NCBI GenBank assembly: GCA_020091685.1
Contig: CM034608.1
Location: forward strand, 951,967-1,015,966
DNA: 64,000 nucleotides
Source: Lutjanus erythropterus
Taxonomy: Eukaryota; Chordata; Actinopteri; Lutjaniformes; Lutjanidae
Reading direction: 5' to 3'
Numbering within the stretch: position 1 is the first letter of the stretch; every line of letters begins with the position of its first letter. The notes under the pieces are model-generated. The model was not told the DNA's origin. It worked only from the letters and a program-made list of their open reading frames with translations, and did no database searches. The position numbers and the translations under genes were made by a program. This document shows positions 28,560 through 34,500 of this stretch, one piece after another.

Positions 28560-31500
28560 ATGTGCGCAGATGGCTTGATCTTTGCAGTAAATGGGGATTC
28601 TCCATATCACTCATCTCCACTCAGAGGTTTTGTAATAAATTACTCAACCAAGGATATTTTGGATACATTCTCCCCAGAGAAAAAGGTAAAGTCCCCCACA
28701 CAGATCTCTTGCTCTCTGTTTCTCACTCTCACACTCTCTATACTATACTGAAACACCGAAAGACTCCTCATTCATCATTTTTGTGGATAGATGACATGCA
28801 ACAAAGATCCTCAGCTGGAACTGAACCACGGATGTTGCATAGTATTGTTTGCTTCTCAGACCAGGTACCCACCAGAATACCCCAACCACCCACCCAGTTC
28901 ATCATCTGTATCCATGTATGCAGGGTCACAGGGTGCTGAAGTCCATCTCAGCAGACATTGGGATGAGAGGCAGGGTGCACCCTGGACAGGTCACCAGGCA
29001 GACACTTTGGGTTGATGCCTCGACCTGAGTCACCTGCCCAAAGTGTCAGTATTTGACGAACTGGGAATGACACTGAACAATCAACTATTTTTCTTCAGAA
29101 ATGTTTGTAACAACTTAAAAGCAGAACAATTATACTCCAAGCCATTCTAAATATTTTTAAACTGGATGAATTAAAGATTCCTAATGTGAAAAGAGGTGAA
29201 GTTCAGCCCAGGTACAGAAAGCCAAGCTGAGGTTTGCAAGTTAACTTCCAGTCTGAGCTTATTTCTTATTTCCTAACCTCAGAACAGACATGTACTGTAA
29301 CCAAACCCCTGAGATTAACTGGAAACTGTCTGTTGGAATGCTGGTGAATCATTTCTTTTGCCAAGACTCTTGCATTGAGCTACATTTTCCTTTTTGTTTT
29401 TTTCCAGGAGTTTAAAATGCCTCACGACATAGTTGAAACCAAGGATGGCAGTGTCTTTGTCGGGGATGCAGGCAGTAAATCGGTCTTCAAGTTTATCGCT
29501 GAGAGTAAGTTATGATCTATTTAAAAGATTAAGGTGATGTTCTTATGTTCAGAATCGTAACCTGTGTGTAAGTGTTGTGTGACATTCTGATTCACTGTTT
29601 CCTCCAACATACTGTTGAGAATACAAAAAAAAGTATATGTTCTGTATTTAAAGGAGTAAGCTGTAATATATTTACTGTAATTAATCATGAAATGACCACA
29701 ATGTGTCATCAGAGATCAAGGAAAAATGTTAAGTTAAAATACTTGCTTCACTTGACATAAACGCTACAGATGCGGTGTTCCCCTTTGAAATCTCCAGTCT
29801 GGACAGTTATGAACACCTGATCAATTTACAGTGGAGAACTCATCCTGCTTGTTATTGTCACTTTATGAAGGTGTGCACATCCTGCACTCAAGCATAACCC
29901 CTGCAGCCTGCCTGTCTCTGCTGTGTCTGGGAAGGAACAGGCACGGGAAAATGACTCCCCTCAATCATAGATCAGATATTAAACAGGATAACAACCTATT
30001 TCATATACAGTCTATGGCTCCAACTCACTATGTGGATTGCTGTACTCATTTTTGCATGTGCATTGGTAAGACATTGCTCCTTCAAAGTTTGTAGTGTTAT
30101 TAATCTGTATCCACCACTGCATTTACATGTACCTTTATGTTTTTCATCATCATTTCAGAGTTACATCGCTCTGTCAAGAAAGCTGGAATTGAGGTACAAG
30201 AACTTGAAGGTAGATATTGTTGAGTTTTACCATTTCAGACAGAATATTCATGATAATAAAGTTTCTGGCTGCTGCTGACAGTCCAGTTTGTTGCTACTGG
30301 TGTTGATATTGAATGACACAACAAAACAACACACACTGGCAGCATGTGTGATGCACTCTATGGTTCATCCTTTGTGAAAATGAAGAAATGATGGGAGTGG
30401 AAACCCTGTTAATCCTAACATTCCTCTCTGTGTAGAAATGGAGATGTTGGTCCAAAGTAAGGCGAGGCCAGAGCACAACATGACGAAGACAGCAGCTGTC
30501 CAAGAGAAGCAAACTGTGGTGCAACAGCCTCAACGACAGGAAGAGACAGAAAAGGAGAAGAAGAAGAGTGCAGCAAAGCCAAACAGAGAGCAGGGTGTAC
30601 TCCCAGCCATCATCACCACCCTGCTGCTCATCCCTCTGCTGCTCATCATCTCCATAGGACTCTTTATCTGCTGGAGGAAAAACAGTATGTATGACACTAA
30701 GGCCACAGAGCAGTGCACAGAAGAGGCTTCATAATACATTGCTCACAGTTATATTTAAATTGTTCCTCCTACCTATACTACTTCCTAAAGCAGTTTCAGA
30801 GTAAGAGCAGGATGTGTCTTTTGCAGGAATTCCCTCTCTGTGCCTCCACAGACAGTGAGACTGTAGTAATTTGAGCCGGTTTGAAAACAGATGCCAGAGA
30901 AGTGAGAGTAGAGGACAAACAGAGGAGAACGGCATGCTGTGGAGAGCCATAGATAATGAATGATAACCCTCATTCCTGGAATATTTTTGTTTAGTTTCTG
31001 TCTGCACTAATGAATTCTGCACAGTGCTAGAACACAGCATGTCTATTACAGTGGTCAATTTTAATGGTAACATCAACCTGAGACATGGCTGCTCAATGCC
31101 TTCTAATTGAGTCTTTTGTAGGATTTGAGGATATGACCTACATGCAGCTTTGAGGGCACAAAAAGGATAACCTCATCACGATTATAGAGCAGGAACAAGT
31201 TGGTCTGGAAAAAATTATGTCTAATAACTAAAATAGGTTATATGGTCCCTCCAGGAAGCTGCGATGTTGCGATCACCACACTATATGCAAGTTCAACCAA
31301 TCCCTGTGTATTCTATATGACCTTGCAATTTTGTCCAAACTGCAACTTTTCCACAAATTGGACCAATCATCCTTGCACCCTGCGAGTTCTGCCAATAATG
31401 TCAGTCCCCCATGCAAACATCAGACATCAGATGTACATCTCAATGATCCAACTCAGTTTTTTCTTTTATTATTCACTATTTTTGCCCTTTTTTAAATCTT

Positions 31501-34500
31501 ATCACAGGTACTGAAAAGAACACAAGGTTTGTCGTTGTTATTTACATTTATCAATACTCCATCCATCTTTATCTTATAATTTTGTGCTTGCTGTTTTAAC
31601 TGACACAAACTGATTTTGAGTTCCAAAAAGATTTAGCTTTTTTGTAGAATATGCCCCATGTGCACTTCTTTGTCTGCAAATAAAGCAGATTTTGCTCTGA
31701 TTGTATTTTGTAATCATGAGCATTTTTGGCTAGGTTACTTAGAACTTTTAATAAATTGTAATTTAATTGAAAAAAAAAAAAACATTGCAACATGCATCAC
31801 AATTTTTTCAAAAAGCTGTTGTGAAATCAGACATTTTAGGGGGACTGGTAATAGCACTACAATTGGTGGAAGATTAGAAAAGATTTAGAAAATATTTGCT
31901 TAGAGCAGGAGATAGAGAATGAAAGAGCAGAGGAGGAAAGAAAGAAATGACACCAAGAGTTACAAAAAGAAAAGGAAAGAGAGATAAAGTTTGAGTGAGA
32001 TGAGCCAGCATTTTATCTACAGAGGGAGTGGGTCCTCTTCCATGGTGCCTGCCATGTTTCTACAGTAGCCCAGAGTGGACAAACCAAACCTTGGCTCTAG
32101 ATACAGCCTTTAAATTAAAGTTTTATGACCACCATAGTTACTACAAGCTACACACTTGGAAGGAGAGGCTGAGATGAGGTGCATTCAGTTGGTTGCAATC
32201 CTCAGCCTCGCTGCTAAATCCTACACACTGGTCCTTTACAGTCAATGTTGATCAAAAAGATTGTGGAGAAAGTTGATATAAAACCTTAATTGGGGTTGAT
32301 GGAAACTTTTCCTTCATACTGTGAAAGAGGCTTTTACTCTGTGAAAATAATAGAAAAAACTATGCTAACAACAACAAAAACAACAGTACACACTCCTCTT
32401 TGTTGTCTTTTGTCCTCATAATATTTGGTCATTCTTCAGTGAAGTATTGTTGAATATTGTTTGTTTGCAGATCGATGTGAGGTGAAAACTGAACCCAGCT
32501 CAGTGGGAGGGATCTTGGGAAAAATAAGAGGTGAGTCATTTATGACATTAAATATAAAATAAGTATTTATATTGTGCTTTTTACCAACAGAGCATCTTCA
32601 CCTCCTCTCTTGTTTGTGGCCTGTTTCTGGCACTGAATTTCTTATTAATATGTACTGTAAGTGTACTTTTTAGAACAAGCAGGTTTTCTATGCCAGAGAC
32701 ATTATGTTTTTGGGTTGTGCATCTGTCCGCCCCATTCTTGTGAATATCTCAAGAAAGTCTCAAGGGAGTCTTCAAAATTGGTACAAAAACCCATTTAGAC
32801 GTAAGGATGAACTGATTGGTGATCAGTGTTCAAGGTCATGGTGATGTCACTAAAACATATTTTTGGCCATAACTCAAGAATGCACAGGCTAATAATGAAA
32901 ATAATTCACACAAATGTCTAATAGGGTAAAATGATAAGGTAATGACATTTTATATCCAAAAGGTCAAAGATCAACTTCACTGTGACATCATAATGTTCAG
33001 CTCTCTGTCAATCCTCTGTCCTCCTCTGTAAAAATAGTCTCTAAGTGAAAACAGTATAACGGGTGGATTCTAGTGGCGTTGTGATGACGGAACCTAGACC
33101 ATTCATATCTTTGGAGGTGATCTTCATTTATTTCTGACAGGTGACAGTAAGAGGTAAATACCAAAATCCTTTGTCAACTGTGACCATACAGCTCGAGCTC
33201 CTCTTCTATGGAGTACTATAGCAAAAGGGCAGAGGGCCATGTTGCATTCAATATGGTACAGTAAAACACAAAGAAACATACCTAACAGTAAGAGGTAATT
33301 AACAAAATCCTCTGTCAATTACAACCATACAACTCGAGCACCTACACAAATTAAGTGACACAGGAATATGTTTGCATATCACACAGGGAGTTTAAGCGGA
33401 AAAGTAAACTTGTAAATGTAGTTTAGCAATGCTAAAATGCAGAAATCACTATGAGAGCAATGTCGCTTACCTTTCCCATGGAATAGTACAGCAAAAGGGG
33501 AGAGGTAAGATGGGAGATACCCCTATATAAGAGGGGGTCCGTGAAAGTGAATCTTGGGGGACAGAAACTGAGTCTCAAACACTCCACATACGGACTATGG
33601 AGGCCTAAGCATGTCAGATTATAACAACTTAAACACATTTCATGTAATTATAATAATAAGTATTACAAATGTATATTTGACTTTGTTACACATATTACTG
33701 CTGTATAGTTTCTCACTGTAAATTATTCACTGGAATCACACATGTCAATGTAGTGATAACTTCCATTTCACCAAAAAATTCACTTAACTTTCATTAAGTT
33801 CCTCCAAAGTCTTCACTGTATAGACACTGCCTGGCCAAAAAAAGTCCAGGATTACCAGGATTTAACTAATCAAATTGTTCAGATTTTTCCACTGGATAAT
33901 GTGATTAATATGTTTCAGCTGGCAACAAGTTCTTTAACTCTAATTGATGCAGTGAGTAGCTTCTCATTTCTTATACAACCATGTCAGAAGACATATCAAG
34001 CAAAGAAAACAACTAAGGAGATTGTTGAAACTACTAAAACTGAGTTAAGAACTGTCCAACACATTATTAAAACCTGGAAGGATAGTGGAGAACCATCATC
34101 TTCCAGGAAGAAATGTGATTGGAAAAAAATCTTGAGTGATTGTGTTTGGAAATCACTAAACATTTGGCAAAATCAAATCATAAAATCAACAGTAGAATTT
34201 ACAGCTATGTTTAATAGTTAAGGCAAGAGCATTTCCATATACATAATGTGGAGAAAACTCAAGGGATTGGGACTAAACAGCTGTGTAGCCTTAAAAAAAA
34301 CACTTATCAGTGAGGCTAATCAGAAAGAAAGGCTTCAGTTTGCTAGGGAACATAAAGACTATCCAGATTTACCCTGTTCCAGAGTGATGGGTGAATCAGA
34401 GTAAGAAGAGAGGTGGATGCAGTGATGCACCCATCATGCCTAGTGCCTACTGTACAAGCCTGTGGGGGCAGTGTTATGATCTGGGGTTGCTTCAGTTGCT

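Noticed and set aside
28491-28939. Frames with long Cys-Val repeats
   Set aside because: They are translations of the (TG)n microsatellite.
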